Shown here: in pieces, positions 1 to 10,488 of the stretch
How positions within the stretch are numbered: position 1 is the first letter of the stretch
How the letters are laid out: each line of letters starts with the position of its first letter
Assembly (NCBI GenBank): GCA_020002185.1
Contig: CM034531.1
Coordinates: forward strand, 74,610,200-74,674,199
Length of the DNA stretch: 64,000 nt
DNA from: Paraescarpia echinospica
Taxonomy: Eukaryota; Annelida; Polychaeta; Sabellida; Siboglinidae
Direction of reading: 5' to 3'
Position numbers and translations under genes: made by a program
The notes under the pieces: generated by a model
What the model was told of the DNA's origin: nothing
Databases searched by the model: none
What the model saw: the letters and a program-made list of their open reading frames with translations, nothing else

Positions 1-56
1 CTGGATCACGCCTGGGGAACAAACAAACTTTGGTTATGAGTGGTAATTTATTTTGC

Positions 57-102
57 TTGTATATATATGTATATATATATATGTATATATATATATATAC
101 AC
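57..102. repeat. (TA)n microsatellite
   Basis: A run of TATATATGTATATATA repeats without coding content, feeding into the fold-back that follows. Confidence 0.7.
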
Positions 103-217
103 ACATTATATCGGTTACTGGAACATTGCAGACACATAATATATATATATTATATATATATTATATATATATATATATTATGTGTATGCAGCGTTCCAAT
201 AACCAGTATAATGTGTG
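102..217. repeat. Imperfect fold-back around an AT dinucleotide tract
   Basis: ACACATTATATCGGTTACTG at 102-121 is mirrored by CCAGTATAATGTGTG near 201-217. Inner parts (GGAACATTGCAG and its partner CTGCAGCGTTCC-like) also pair. The centre is an (AT)n run at 139-178. It could be a small inverted-repeat element or a hairpin. Confidence 0.55.
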
Positions 218-1089
218 CTGTGTGGATGACCATGGGGTGCATTTCTACAGAATTGTTTGGTATATATGCCAAAAATGTTGTTGAGTTACTGCCATTTTGT
301 ATAACAAAAACATACATTCAGATGTTCAGCTGTCATTATTTGGAGTTGAGTAGTTAGGCGCCTGTACATTGTATTGTATGAGAATCGCGCAGTCCACATG
401 AACAGGGATCGTACGAAATGTACATATAAAGACGACCTGTATGCGAAGGTGCTGTGGATGAATACGCAAATAGTTCCAGTCGAGGAAAAAGACTTGGGCA
501 TGAGGTCGCAAGGGGCATGCAGTGTGAGATTTTTATGAGGCCCAACAAAATTATGATTACTAGGATACTTGTAATAATTATTGAAGGGTTTCACTTTCAG
601 GGCAAAAGGCGATAACAGCAAATTCAGGTTAGATATGTGACGCTATGATGTACATACGGTAATATACGTTAAATAAGTTTGAGGAACGGTTGATTTTTGT
701 AATGTATTTTCAATAAAAATCTATGTCTACGTGGGATTATGTAAGTCAGATCTTCGCCTAACTCTAATTAATCAAGTCAGTTCATTTCATCCGAGATAAT
801 GTGTGTTTCCTCGCCTTAGTCGGAACGCACTATTCTACAAAAAATCACTTGGTTGCTTGCAGTATACATGTACCACATGAACTAAAAAGTGAAATGGCAA
901 TTCCAAGATAATAATCCAGACAGCCACAACAACGTACGTAAGAGCCTCGTCTTCACTCATCCAACACAACTATCATAACCCCGCCAATGGATGCTGGTAT
1001 TACCAAGAACATGACGTTCCGTTACCGATACATCCTAGCCACCAGGAGACTAGAGGCATCAGAAGGAGTCACACCATTTTCTCAAGAAG
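218..1089. other. Intergenic DNA, no gene recognised
   Basis: Short open stretches on the reverse strand (286-621) show no family motif or codon pattern I recognise. Confidence 0.4.
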
Positions 1090-1282
1090 TTGGACTATTT
1101 TGGATGCCGTCATTGCCTTGAAGTCAGCGTGGAACAAAGTGAAACCGGAAACTTCTAAACTGCTACAAAAAGCAAGATTCATTGGAGGTGTTGAACATCA
1201 AGACGATAGCGATGACAAAGACGCTGCTTCATTCAGAAACGGATGGGACAAGCACCGCAGGGTGTATGGGGATGCTGTATGA
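1090..1282 (+). pseudogene. Remnant of a Tigger/pogo-type transposase C-terminus
   Basis: The frame reads DAVIALKSAWNKVKPETSKL...KARFIGG followed by acidic residues. This matches the C-terminal part of pogo/Tigger (jerky-related) transposases, where an alpha-helical AWxxVxPETIxNCFxKAGF motif follows the DDE domain. It is short and lacks the catalytic domain; upstream sequence is decayed. Confidence 0.55.
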
Positions 1283-2355
1283 TGGACGACTGGCCTATTC
1301 TACCAAAATGGGCACCACCTCAGCTTTTGTAGCCAAAAAAATTAACTTTCAGAAAACACTGCACTTTTGTTTTTTTTCTGGTTGTACATATGCTTGTCTG
1401 TAATGTCCTAAAAAAATTCACAAATATATCTACTACTGAATTACCATGGCTATGGCAGCAATATGCTCTTTGTGTAGGTGTGTCCACCAACACCAGTGTG
1501 GCTCTCTGCAGAATAAACATACCAATTAGTGTTATATATAGTGCTACCAAGTCGATACCTGTTGATATTATTTTTAAAACATAATAATCTATTGATATGA
1601 CCCACAAACAAATTATTTTAACACTATCTTTCTTTCCAACAATGACAAATATATTAATGACAAAGTCTCTGAAACACGAAACAAAAATTATTTTATTTCA
1701 GAACTGATTGAAAAAGATACAACTAATTTATATATGATATCTCTCATATATTTACTTGCCACCCAAAATCTTTTGACACCACCTGGCAACATGCACTATT
1801 GGTAAGATAGGTATACAGAAACCCCTCAGTTGGTGTCAGTGGTCACCCATATAGCATAAACAATTGGTGCATGCAGGTTTTAATGTAACTTTTCTTTCCA
1901 ATAAACATATTCCCCATGGAACCATGTCAAATTTGAATACAAATGGATAAGATGACCTATGTTATACCCAAAATAAATTAAAACTAGAAGAGAGAGAGAG
2001 TATCGGTGGACAATATTATTGGTGTTGGTGGACACTGGGTGGTTTCATAAGTTCAGATACTTGATGCTGTGATCATGGTGATTGAATATAATTCTGTAAC
2101 GTGACTTCTACCTTCCTCTCATCTTCTTTTGACAGTTGGGCATACCCTCATCGTGAATTTGTTGGTTCGCATACGGTTGTCAGGATGTCGTCGTACCCTA
2201 CAGCCAAAAGATCACGTTGTCCCCATTTGTGCGAGATGATCTTCTGACCATGTTTCTCCACAAAGGAGACTGGGACGCAGTCTTCTTCTGTTGTGCCGAT
2301 GGTTTTGCCGAATTACCAGTCGTCATTGTACACAGCAGCAATGAATTAGCCTACA
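1283..2355. other. Intergenic DNA with paired GTGTCCACCAACAC motifs
   Basis: No gene is visible. GTGTCCACCAACACCAGTG near 1480 is mirrored by GTGTTGGTGGACACTG near 2022, and a third mirrored copy (GTGTTGGTGGACAC) is near 2942. These could be ends of a decayed inverted-repeat element that includes the relic at 2356-2766. An (AG)n run is at 1990-2000. Confidence 0.35.
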
Positions 2356-2766
2356 TCATACTGAACATATGAGGTGGGTCATCAACAACATCATGAACTT
2401 CGTCAATGGGAACTTTATCTTCTCTCCTATTGTGGGTCGCGATGTCGGAGAAAATTTGTTCCATCCAGCATATCCGTCGATGAAGGACCCGTTGGTGTAG
2501 CAACAGTCCTGGAAGCATGATATGGCAGGTGTGACTAGTTGGTCATGATGCTCTCCTGTGGTCATGATGGAGTTTATCGTCATCAGCCCTTTCAGTGGTG
2601 TTATCTGACATGTTTCAATGCCAGTCTTCGTAGACTCAATGATATCTTTTCCCACAAACACGTACGTTATGGAGGAGTTTGTCTGTGTGACTGCCCACTC
2701 ATAGAAAGACTGTGGATCTCTGATTCTATGCTCCCTTTTTGCCAGACGGCAACACCAGCAACGCAT
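2356..2766 (-). pseudogene. Decayed reverse-strand coding remnant, possibly transposase
   Basis: A 136-codon open frame on the minus strand. Adjacent frames show SDNTTERADDDK and a region ending in GSFIDGYAGWNKF, which together recall transposase genes with a DNTT..N motif and a later histidine/glycine motif. The frames are mixed and there is no complete domain, so this is a tentative reading of a frameshifted relic. Confidence 0.25.
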
Positions 2767-5290
2767 TCGAGTCGGTGTCGGAGGACATTCGTGAAAAGCG
2801 TCATGTTAATTATATCTGCGAAATACTAGAGCAAACACACATTTTTTCTCTGAAAATAATTACAAATGGATACTCCTTCCATGGAATATACCAAATATAG
2901 TGTTTGCTGTATAGCATTTTCAGTACTCTACAGAACCACAAGTGTTGGTGGACACGCCTTTAACTTCCCAAACTAAAACTCAGACAGTTTTGGTCTGTGA
3001 TTAACTTGAAAATGCCACCAGCTTCAAATTGTTTGTGGTATTGATTAATTCCGTTTCCCGATTTTAAATCATTCTGAAAAATTGATATAAAATCTGTGCA
3101 ATGAGTGAAAATATGTTCTGTGTGAATTTGTGCTTTGTTTGGGATCAAATAAATAGTCAAGACATGTATTCAATCATAAATACTGTTGTAACGTTGGTAC
3201 ATTGTTGTTTTTATTTTAATGACATGGATGACTAAAACAATAAATGCCCACGGACATAAGAAAAAAAAAAATTTCCAACAGTTTCAGTACAGCATCTTCA
3301 GAAATATTCACCACATATATAGAAAAGTATACATGTCCTTCAAGGTCTGTTAGAGGTCTATTTAGAAAAACTGGATGTGCCCAGTTATATTATATCTGCT
3401 GCAAGTTGCAAGCAATGGAATGGATGGTACCTGCAGTGAGATAGAAGAGTTGACCGACAAGAGCGAGGCCAATTCTCATGAAACAGTTGCAACACAGACT
3501 TACGCAGAGCAAGATTACTGACATTTGCATATATATCAATAATTATTAAGGCAATAACATGAGATTCGTGCCAAAATGAAGCAAAGAACTGTTCTAATAC
3601 TGCGTAATGTTGTGTGTTGCTTGTCAATATCAACATAATATGTAGAATTACCGCAGTATCCAGTCACGTTCAAGCGATTTTCTCAGGTACCTAAGGGCTT
3701 TTAGAGGGCTGCCTTTGGTGTTAGCACTGGGATATATCATCTTCAGTCAAGGCAGATTTTTGCATAACTCGGATTAAAAATCACTCGGTCCGATTGAATG
3801 CGACTTAGGTAATGTTTACTGTATGCAAATATTAACAATACTGTCTCCAGGGTTGTGGGGGTGTTGTACACATGGAATATGTAGAAAGTACGTTCTGTCA
3901 CCTGTTGTATTCCATCCGGTCCTTCCGTCTTGCATATTTGCGTTCTGCTTTGCTTCACCTTTGGAAATAGATGTTTAAGCACCTTCTTAAACAACTGAAA
4001 TGAAACAGTCTAATGTATATGACAGTATTGTAAATGTATGTTTAACAATGAAAACAGGCCTTATTGTGACAACTGATGTGTAGCAGGTATCGTGTCATAT
4101 ATGTTATGCTCAGACAGCTATGATTAATTGAGAGTACTTATTAAATATGATTTATGTCTATCTAAAATTGTTTATGTGTATCACGATATTATTGTATGGA
4201 CTGCACATTATTAGATGTTTTTAACAAGATATATGGTCATGCGATGCCCATTAACTATAACTTTTTATAGCGATCCGGGCCCCTTTACGAAAATCTGGTG
4301 CTTCATGTATTCCTGCAGGACACTTGTTATGACATAAATGTTAGACATGTTCGCTGCGGCGCATTTGTTGATTGTAGCAAGTTACATTTTATGTTGCAAA
4401 TGTCTTTTATGAACATCAAACTGGTATGATAAATAAAATAAAGGAATAAACTCCCCCAGAAAATTTTGCACCCAACATGCCAACCATGAAGGAGAACAGT
4501 TTTAACACATATGCACATACTGTAGCTTAATTATACTTATATTCATCAAAACACTTACCAGTGACATTGTGATTTGTGTGTTTGTCTTCTTCAGCAACTA
4601 GTTAGCTGTGCTCGAATAGTGGTTTAAGACATCTTCGGTTTAAATTTTCCATCCCCCTCCATGTAATTGTCTAGCAACCTACAAAACAACAAAATGTGTA
4701 ATTTATATATATCACATTTTCCTTTTGGTCATAAACAACATATTGTAGTATTAAAAGTTTTCTAGTAAATGTGAAATAATCGTCGGCATGGCTTTCTGGG
4801 TGTTTCTATACCTACGTCTTCAGTGGCGACTGCGGTAGAGGCTTTGTCGCACACATTGGACTGACATCTCTCCGAAGAGCAAAACATAAGGACACCCCCC
4901 CTACATTGATGTCATCATCAAACATGATGGACAGCAAAGAGAAGAGAGAAACACAACAAAACTTATTAGGGCTCACATTTTTACAATGAAATGCATGATT
5001 TAAGATATTTCAAGTATTAACTGTTTTATTCTTATAAATCCATCCATCACCATTTGGATGAAAAACATTTGGAGCAGCAGTCTTGAGTATACTAGGTACA
5101 TTTGTATGTTTCCCAATGGCACTATGACATATACTTTTATTATGTAAATGCCAAATGCAGGTACAAGAATTAACATATTATTTTCGTACTACCAATTCTT
5201 CTTCCATAACTTCCAATGTCTTGAATTTATATTCAACAGTACGCATGGCTGCAGTTTCCTACAGTTCACAATATTGCTTCCACTTTTAAC
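2767..5290. other. Intergenic AT-rich DNA, nothing recognised
   Basis: Only short open frames without motifs are present. The third GTGTTGGTGGACAC motif near 2942 is the only structure noted. Confidence 0.4.
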
Positions 5291-5294
5291 TAAG

Positions 5295-5790
5295 TTGTTT
5301 GTTGTACTGGGGGTAGAGTGTCGTTGTGAAATGATTAGAACAAGCAACTCAGTCAAGAGAACATGGGTTCAAAACCTCAAATCCTCTTCCCATCATTTCA
5401 AAGCTTGTGTAATTGTGTTTATTCTACACTGTTTCTGTTCGCCCAATTGTATAAATGAGTAGGCTGTACATAGTGTTTAAAATGTGAAAGATTAGTCTCC
5501 GCACAGTAACTGTAGCATGGCTGAATGCTTCCCAGAGAAGATGTACTGGTGTTAGAATTAACAAGCCTGCTGGGGCTAAAATGTAAAACATAAGCCATAT
5601 GGACTGTATATTGCATTATATAAGAACATATCTCTTAGTCTTAGTGCAGTAACTGTAGCATGCCTGAATGCTTCCCAAAGAAGATGAGTTGGTGTTATGA
5701 TTAACAGGTCTGATAATCATAAGGTATGAAGTGTATAGCACATTGAACAGTCACACAGACTAGATTATGCGCTATATAATCTTGATAGTT
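5295..5790 (+). repeat. tRNA-like SINE with an internal duplication
   Basis: The 5' part contains a box-B-like GGGTTCAAAACC near 5363 preceded by a tRNA-like arm (GTAGAGTGTCGTTG). Two copies of a module starting GTAACTGTAGCATG (5506 and 5648) follow, each continuing TGAATGCTTCCCA and TGGTGTTA. A similar GGCTGAACGCTTCCC occurs at 51069. The family is not known to me. Confidence 0.4.
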
Positions 5791-5882
5791 CCTCTTCTTC
5801 TTAATTGATCCTTCAATGCCTTCACACCGGCCTTTCCATTGTCCTTTCATTACGGTGATCATTGATCTGCGCTTTGTTATAT

Positions 5883-6336
5883 GGGGCGAGACCACATTAG
5901 ATTTCCCCATAGGCGGCCATTATAACGTTTCCTACATTTCCTGTAAATTTTACCCAACAGTTTTCTTTAAATTTCTACACCATATTTACCCTGTGTTCAT
6001 ACACATGCTGTGCAAAATTCGTAAAATTCTCATACCTCAATTTTCCATAAACCACTTTCAAACCTGACACCCCTTCATTTCTGCTAGAACCAGACAGTGA
6101 TTTGCCCTAATGACATCATACAGCCAAATGACACCTGTGTCTATACGCAGAAAAGCACAATTTGACAACTGTCATAATTTGACAGCTCTGGTACCACGCT
6201 GCAGAAAAACATAATTTCTACTCAATCAACACTATACAAGTACTCTCAGAAATTCACACAACCTGCATAATGCCATTTCTATTGGGAACTCTCTCGGAGG
6301 GTAATGGCGGACGAATCCTTAATGTGGTCTTACCCC
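5883..6336 (+). mobile_element. 454-bp MITE-like repeat, left copy
   Basis: It starts GGGGCGAGACCACATTA and ends TAATGTGGTCTTACCCC, giving inverted ends of about 17 bases with two mismatches, plus inner GGCGG(C)CATTA motifs mirrored at both ends. It has no coding capacity. It is nearly identical to 10035-10488 (for example CCCTGTGTTC versus CCCTCTGTTC). Confidence 0.8.
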
Positions 6337-7153
6337 AAATAGATCCGCCGAATACTGCAAATCTTTACAAAAGTGACACAGTGCTGAAGCAGCACATACA
6401 TCCCGATTAATGGTCTAGGGAAATTGCGAGTAAGACACCGAATATTAATTGAGATGTCTTCGAACCAGGCACCCGTCTGCTGAGGAACAATCTCTACTGT
6501 GCCATGAATAACGTATATCAACAGGAACTCGGACCCATGCATTAGTTGCTGTGCTCAAAATATATGAATTCTGATGTCAGTGCCTCACTGTGTACACTAA
6601 GCCGACCTTGAAAACCTCCCCTTTGACAAATTTAGTGCAATTTAAATATTAAAAAAAAATATTATCCAATATGCTGTCTTTTTATCACAAAATCTTGAAC
6701 ATTTGCCTTTTTTAAGATGACATCTGTTCATAATGGGACTTCTAAACTTCACGAATTATAGACAGTGTGAAGAGAACATGTGTGTTGTTGCATTTTTGGG
6801 GTAAACAATAAATGTCACATCAAACACTCTGACAGCATCCCGGTTTCCTATTACGCACAGGTACATGCGAATTGCAGCCATCAGAGTGCTGGCCTGTCTC
6901 AATATTGACCTTCTACAAGCTCTACCCAGCCTGACAGAAATCCCAAATCTGGTGTACTTCAAACAGTGAGGGTTGTAAATCACAATTCAAACATACATGG
7001 GTGTACTGTTGCAGCCAATGGCTAGCCTGGACAAAACCTTGTGCCCTCCTCTCTTAATTTGGGGTGGTCATATTAGGGTTAGGGTTAGCCTGTCATTACA
7101 GTAGAGATCTCTGCTGAGCCAGGTTCAAAGATTTTCTTGCATCTATACCAACT
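6337..7153. other. Non-coding left interior of the composite element
   Basis: Two reverse-strand open stretches (6330-6542 and 6756-6983) have no recognisable domain. A short TTAGGGTTAGGGTTAG run at 7073-7088 is telomere-like but only about 2.5 units. The rest shows nothing I can name; it probably contains the transposase promoter. Confidence 0.4.
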
Positions 7154-9286
7154 GTGATCATGTGTGATGTGTTGGATAAACTTCAGCCAAACGCTATACC
7201 CAAGCATGACAGGAAATGTGGTTTCAGGAAGGGACATGCTGTGTACAAAACAAGGACGGAAAGCAGTGCCAGTGCATTGGGTGCAGTGCAGGAAAGTGGA
7301 GAAAATTTAGCTGTATGGATGCCAAGACTCACTGAAGCCGATTTCGAGCAAGTCACAAAAGTGACACCAGGTGGCCTCATCGAGATTCCCGATGCCGAAG
7401 GTCGATCTGGCGAGGCAAAGTTGCTGAGGCCAAAACACTGTGCACCCAACGCGAATGATGACGATGATGATTTGTCATTAACGTATCTGAAAGCAGACGA
7501 TACACATGAGGAAATGCGCCTTTACGATAAGGGCAAGATGCAATACATGTACAATGAATGCATATTACAGCATTCAACACAGAAAAACATGTGTGCTATT
7601 CCTGAATTTACCATTGCCAGAGAGGTCAAGGTTGGATTGTGTTGGCAGTGCTGTCTTCGCTGCACAAAATGTGGATTCATGTCTGGCATTTATAAGCTGT
7701 ATAATGAAATTGAGACGGGAAAACGAGGTCGTAGGCCAGCAGCACCTAATGTTGGCTTACAGGTAGGACTTCAAGAATCTACAACAGGCAACGTGAAAGG
7801 CCGACTAATCCTTACTTGCCTGAATTTACCCGTGCCAAATCGCAGTGTGATGCAGAGAACAGCCAACAAAGTTGCCACTGCAACAGCGACTATGACGTTA
7901 GCTGATCTGGCGAAGAAACGTGAAAATGTGAAACGAGTGAACAGGCTGCGTGGCCTTCCTGAGAATTCACCTATAAATATAGCAATGGACAGTCGTTACA
8001 ACTCAGCAACCATCACTGGTGCATATCATGCAGGGCAAAATGCAAGCCAGGCAATTGCTGTTGCTGTAGAGAAACAGTCAGGTCGCAGTGACATTGTCGG
8101 CATAAGCATTCAGAACAAACTGTGCAGTCTTGGTGCTTCGCTGCGAAGACGAGGGCAAGACGTAACCTGTCCAGGTCACGCAAACTGCACTGCGACCCTA
8201 CCAGCTGATGAACCATTGTCAGAATATACAGCAGGAGTAGACATTGGACGACAATTTGCATCACAGAATGTTGGATTACGATACGTGGTCACAGACGGAG
8301 ATGCTCGCAGTGCAGAGGGCGTGAAGGCTGGCATGTCAGAAACAGCATGTGAAGTCGAACGTCAAGCTGACACAACACACCTGGAACAATCATTGTTCCG
8401 AAACTCAATGAAAGCACAATTTAGCGCGCGCATGTTTCCCGGGTCGACAGCAGTGATTAGAAAGGAACAAAAAAAAATGTTTTCACTGGATGTTAAGAAT
8501 CGATGCCACAGAATTCACAGTGAAATGCAGAACATGCATGCTGGTGATAGCAGGAAAGTGGCCTCACGCATGCCACGTGTTATCGAGACGACATTAGATT
8601 GCTATGGTGGAGATTGTGGAAAGTGCAGGTTCAACTCTGTCGTGTGTGCTGGTGGGAAAAAAAAAAATTGGTGGCACAGATCTATGTACCTACAAACAGG
8701 ACGAATTCACCACCTGAACATGACTGATGCAGACAGGGTCACTCTCCGAAAGCTGATTGAAATGAGATTAGGCATTCAAGCACTGGCAATAACAAAACTA
8801 TGCCTGAACACTAATCGAAATGAGGCTCTGAACCGCTCCTTATCTTCGACTCTCCCTAAGAATGTGAACTTCTCACGCAATGTCACAGGCCGTGCGTGTG
8901 CAGCCATAGACCGGCTGAACTACGGAGCAGGGACATCTATCTTGAGAAAACTGGAGTTGAACAATGCTCCTATAAGCAAAGGCGGCAGTGTTGCAAGAGC
9001 TACAAGACAGATACAGCGTGAGGCGTTGTATCACAGGACTTACATGTACCGAAGATCAGTGGTGAGGCGTCTACTGTATAACAAGAGAAAACGGTTTGAT
9101 GCCATCCGTGCAGCAAGACGGCGAAGAGAGGCTACAGCTCAGACAAGGGCAGATGCTCGGAAACGAGGTTACCGTAAGGGACAGCTAGACCAACAAGTGA
9201 AAAAAAAATCAAAACAAAAAAATGTGCTGTCAAGCCAAACAATACAATCAGTGATCACCCATATTCCCTCCGTGACAGATCTATAG
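7154..9286 (+). CDS. Mutator-like transposase, intact 710-aa frame
   Basis: This is the longest open frame in the window. It resembles the Mutator-like transposase domain proteins found in many invertebrate genomes. A cysteine-rich motif (CWQCCLRCTKCGF, about residue 162) suggests a zinc finger. An RNase-H-type triad can be proposed: D279 in NIAMDSRYNS, D381 in VVTDGDARSAEG and E557 in TNRNEALNRSLSS. Other conserved blocks are QADTTHLEQSLFRNSMKAQF and LPKNVNFSRNVTGRACAAID. The C-terminus (about 640-690) is strongly basic and Arg/Lys-rich. The frame is uninterrupted, suggesting a young or still functional copy. It lies between two 454-bp direct repeats and is convergent with a His-Cys box endonuclease frame. 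The family call is from memory of motifs; the transposase nature is more certain than the superfamily. Confidence 0.75.
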   Translation: MIMCDVLDKLQPNAIPKHDRKCGFRKGHAVYKTRTESSASALGAVQESGENLAVWMPRLTEADFEQVTKVTPGGLIEIPDAEGRSGEAKLLRPKHCAPNANDDDDDLSLTYLKADDTHEEMRLYDKGKMQYMYNECILQHSTQKNMCAIPEFTIAREVKVGLCWQCCLRCTKCGFMSGIYKLYNEIETGKRGRRPAAPNVGLQVGLQESTTGNVKGRLILTCLNLPVPNRSVMQRTANKVATATATMTLADLAKKRENVKRVNRLRGLPENSPINIAMDSRYNSATITGAYHAGQNASQAIAVAVEKQSGRSDIVGISIQNKLCSLGASLRRRGQDVTCPGHANCTATLPADEPLSEYTAGVDIGRQFASQNVGLRYVVTDGDARSAEGVKAGMSETACEVERQADTTHLEQSLFRNSMKAQFSARMFPGSTAVIRKEQKKMFSLDVKNRCHRIHSEMQNMHAGDSRKVASRMPRVIETTLDCYGGDCGKCRFNSVVCAGGKKKNWWHRSMYLQTGRIHHLNMTDADRVTLRKLIEMRLGIQALAITKLCLNTNRNEALNRSLSSTLPKNVNFSRNVTGRACAAIDRLNYGAGTSILRKLELNNAPISKGGSVARATRQIQREALYHRTYMYRRSVVRRLLYNKRKRFDAIRAARRRREATAQTRADARKRGYRKGQLDQQVKKKSKQKNVLSSQTIQSVITHIPSVTDL

Positions 9287-9590
9287 ATGACCATACATAC
9301 CCGTACGACATTTGACATGTGTGTGCGCTGACTGCACACCATGCACTGACTAGGCAGTTGAGTTGATCGATCAAATAATTACTTGAAACATCAACCGCAA
9401 TACATACTCCTTGGATTATACCAGAGAGGAATCAACAAAAGAATGTCACACCTGCGAACACATTGAAAGACACACAGACAGACTGAGTGGATGAGAGCAC
9501 TACACAAGGAGCTCAGACAGACAGCTTATCTAATGGGGTGAGTACTGACATGCTAATTATAGTTACCTTCATCTCATTTTATTACACAAT

Positions 9591-9983
9591 TTAAAAAAAT
9601 ATACAAGGCGGGGATTGACCGTGGCCAAAGCATCTCTTTTCTGTAGCACAACGCCTCCTGTTATTGTTCACAATGCATGTCTCTAGGGTCAGATGTTGTA
9701 CATTGACACATAGAGTACTGTGACACAGATGGCTGCAGTGCAAATGTTGAGGAATTTCTGATCTAATATGCAACATGTATGCTAGACGATGGACACGCAT
9801 CACCCGCCATATATAGCTATCACCATTCTTCAATTTCACTGAAATCACCCCATAATTTCCAGTAACCCTACCCCCTCCCGCTTTCTTGATACAGCCAGTC
9901 CATAATATGCACGTCCCATTGGCAGCCGGCACTGTCCTACAACTAATTCTGTGCTCATACTCTGTTATGAAGCTGTCATCCAT
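9591..9983 (-). CDS. His-Cys box (I-PpoI-like) endonuclease, about 130 aa
   Basis: Reading from the ATG at 9983, this frame has the zinc-binding His-Me-finger signature of I-PpoI-type homing endonucleases: a conserved CILWTGC region, VHRLAYMLH, then CSHLCHSTLCVNVQHL with the catalytic-type histidine and first zinc ligands, an NNN segment in the position of the metal-binding asparagine, and RRRCATEKRCFGHG...PPC with the second zinc-ligand set. The frame is open further upstream to 10109, but that part runs into the 454-bp repeat, so the ATG at 9983 is the more likely start. It is convergent with the transposase and within the same direct-repeat-bounded unit. It may help the element insert or spread, which is inference. 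Confidence 0.7.
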   Translation of the reverse strand: MDDSFITEYEHRISCRTVPAANGTCILWTGCIKKAGGGRVTGNYGVISVKLKNGDSYIWRVMRVHRLAYMLHIRSEIPQHLHCSHLCHSTLCVNVQHLTLETCIVNNNRRRCATEKRCFGHGQSPPCIFF

Positions 9984-10034
9984 CTTGTCTGATGATATGT
10001 TGTCAAGGAGACAGAAAAGTCTAAAATCTAATTT

Positions 10035-10488
10035 GGGGCGAGACCACATTAGATTTCCCCATAGGCGGCCATTATAACGTTTCCTACATTTCCTGTAAAT
10101 TTTACCCAACAGTTTTCTTTAAATTTCTACACCATATTTACCCTCTGTTCATACACATGCTGTGCAAAATTCGTAAAATTCTCATACCTCAATTTTCCAT
10201 AAACCACTTTCAAACCTGACACCCCTTCATTTCTGCTAGAACCAGACAGTGATTTGCCCTAATGACATCATACAGCCAAATGACACCTGTGTCTATACGC
10301 AGAAAAGCACAATTTGACAACTGTCATAATTTGACAGCTCTGGTACCACGCTGCAGAAAAACATAATTTCTACTCAATCAACACTATACAAGTACTCTCA
10401 GAAATTCACACAACCTGCATAATGCCATTTCTATTGGGAACTCTCTCGGAGGGTAATGGCGGACGAATCCTTAATGTGGTCTTACCCC
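10035..10488 (+). mobile_element. 454-bp MITE-like repeat, right copy
   Basis: Same length, ends and orientation as the copy at 5883. The upstream part of the endonuclease frame runs into its left end. Confidence 0.8.

Larger units (their letters stand above)
5883..10488. mobile_element. Composite transposon with 454-bp direct terminal repeats
   Basis: Two nearly identical 454-bp copies (5883-6336 and 10035-10488) in the same orientation bound a 3.7-kb interior with the transposase and endonuclease. The outer flanks carry ATAT on both sides (5879-5882 and 10489-10492), a plausible target duplication for the whole unit. The inner flanks do not match as direct duplications of single insertions. 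Each 454-bp copy is itself MITE-like. Mutator elements usually make 9-11-bp duplications, so ATAT is atypical. Confidence 0.6.

Noticed and set aside
7073..7088. Telomere repeat (TTAGGG) as a chromosome-end relic
   Set aside because: Only about two and a half units, inside a transposon; too short to mean anything.
9886..10077. Forward 63-codon frame opposite the endonuclease
   Set aside because: Antisense shadow of the His-Cys box frame.
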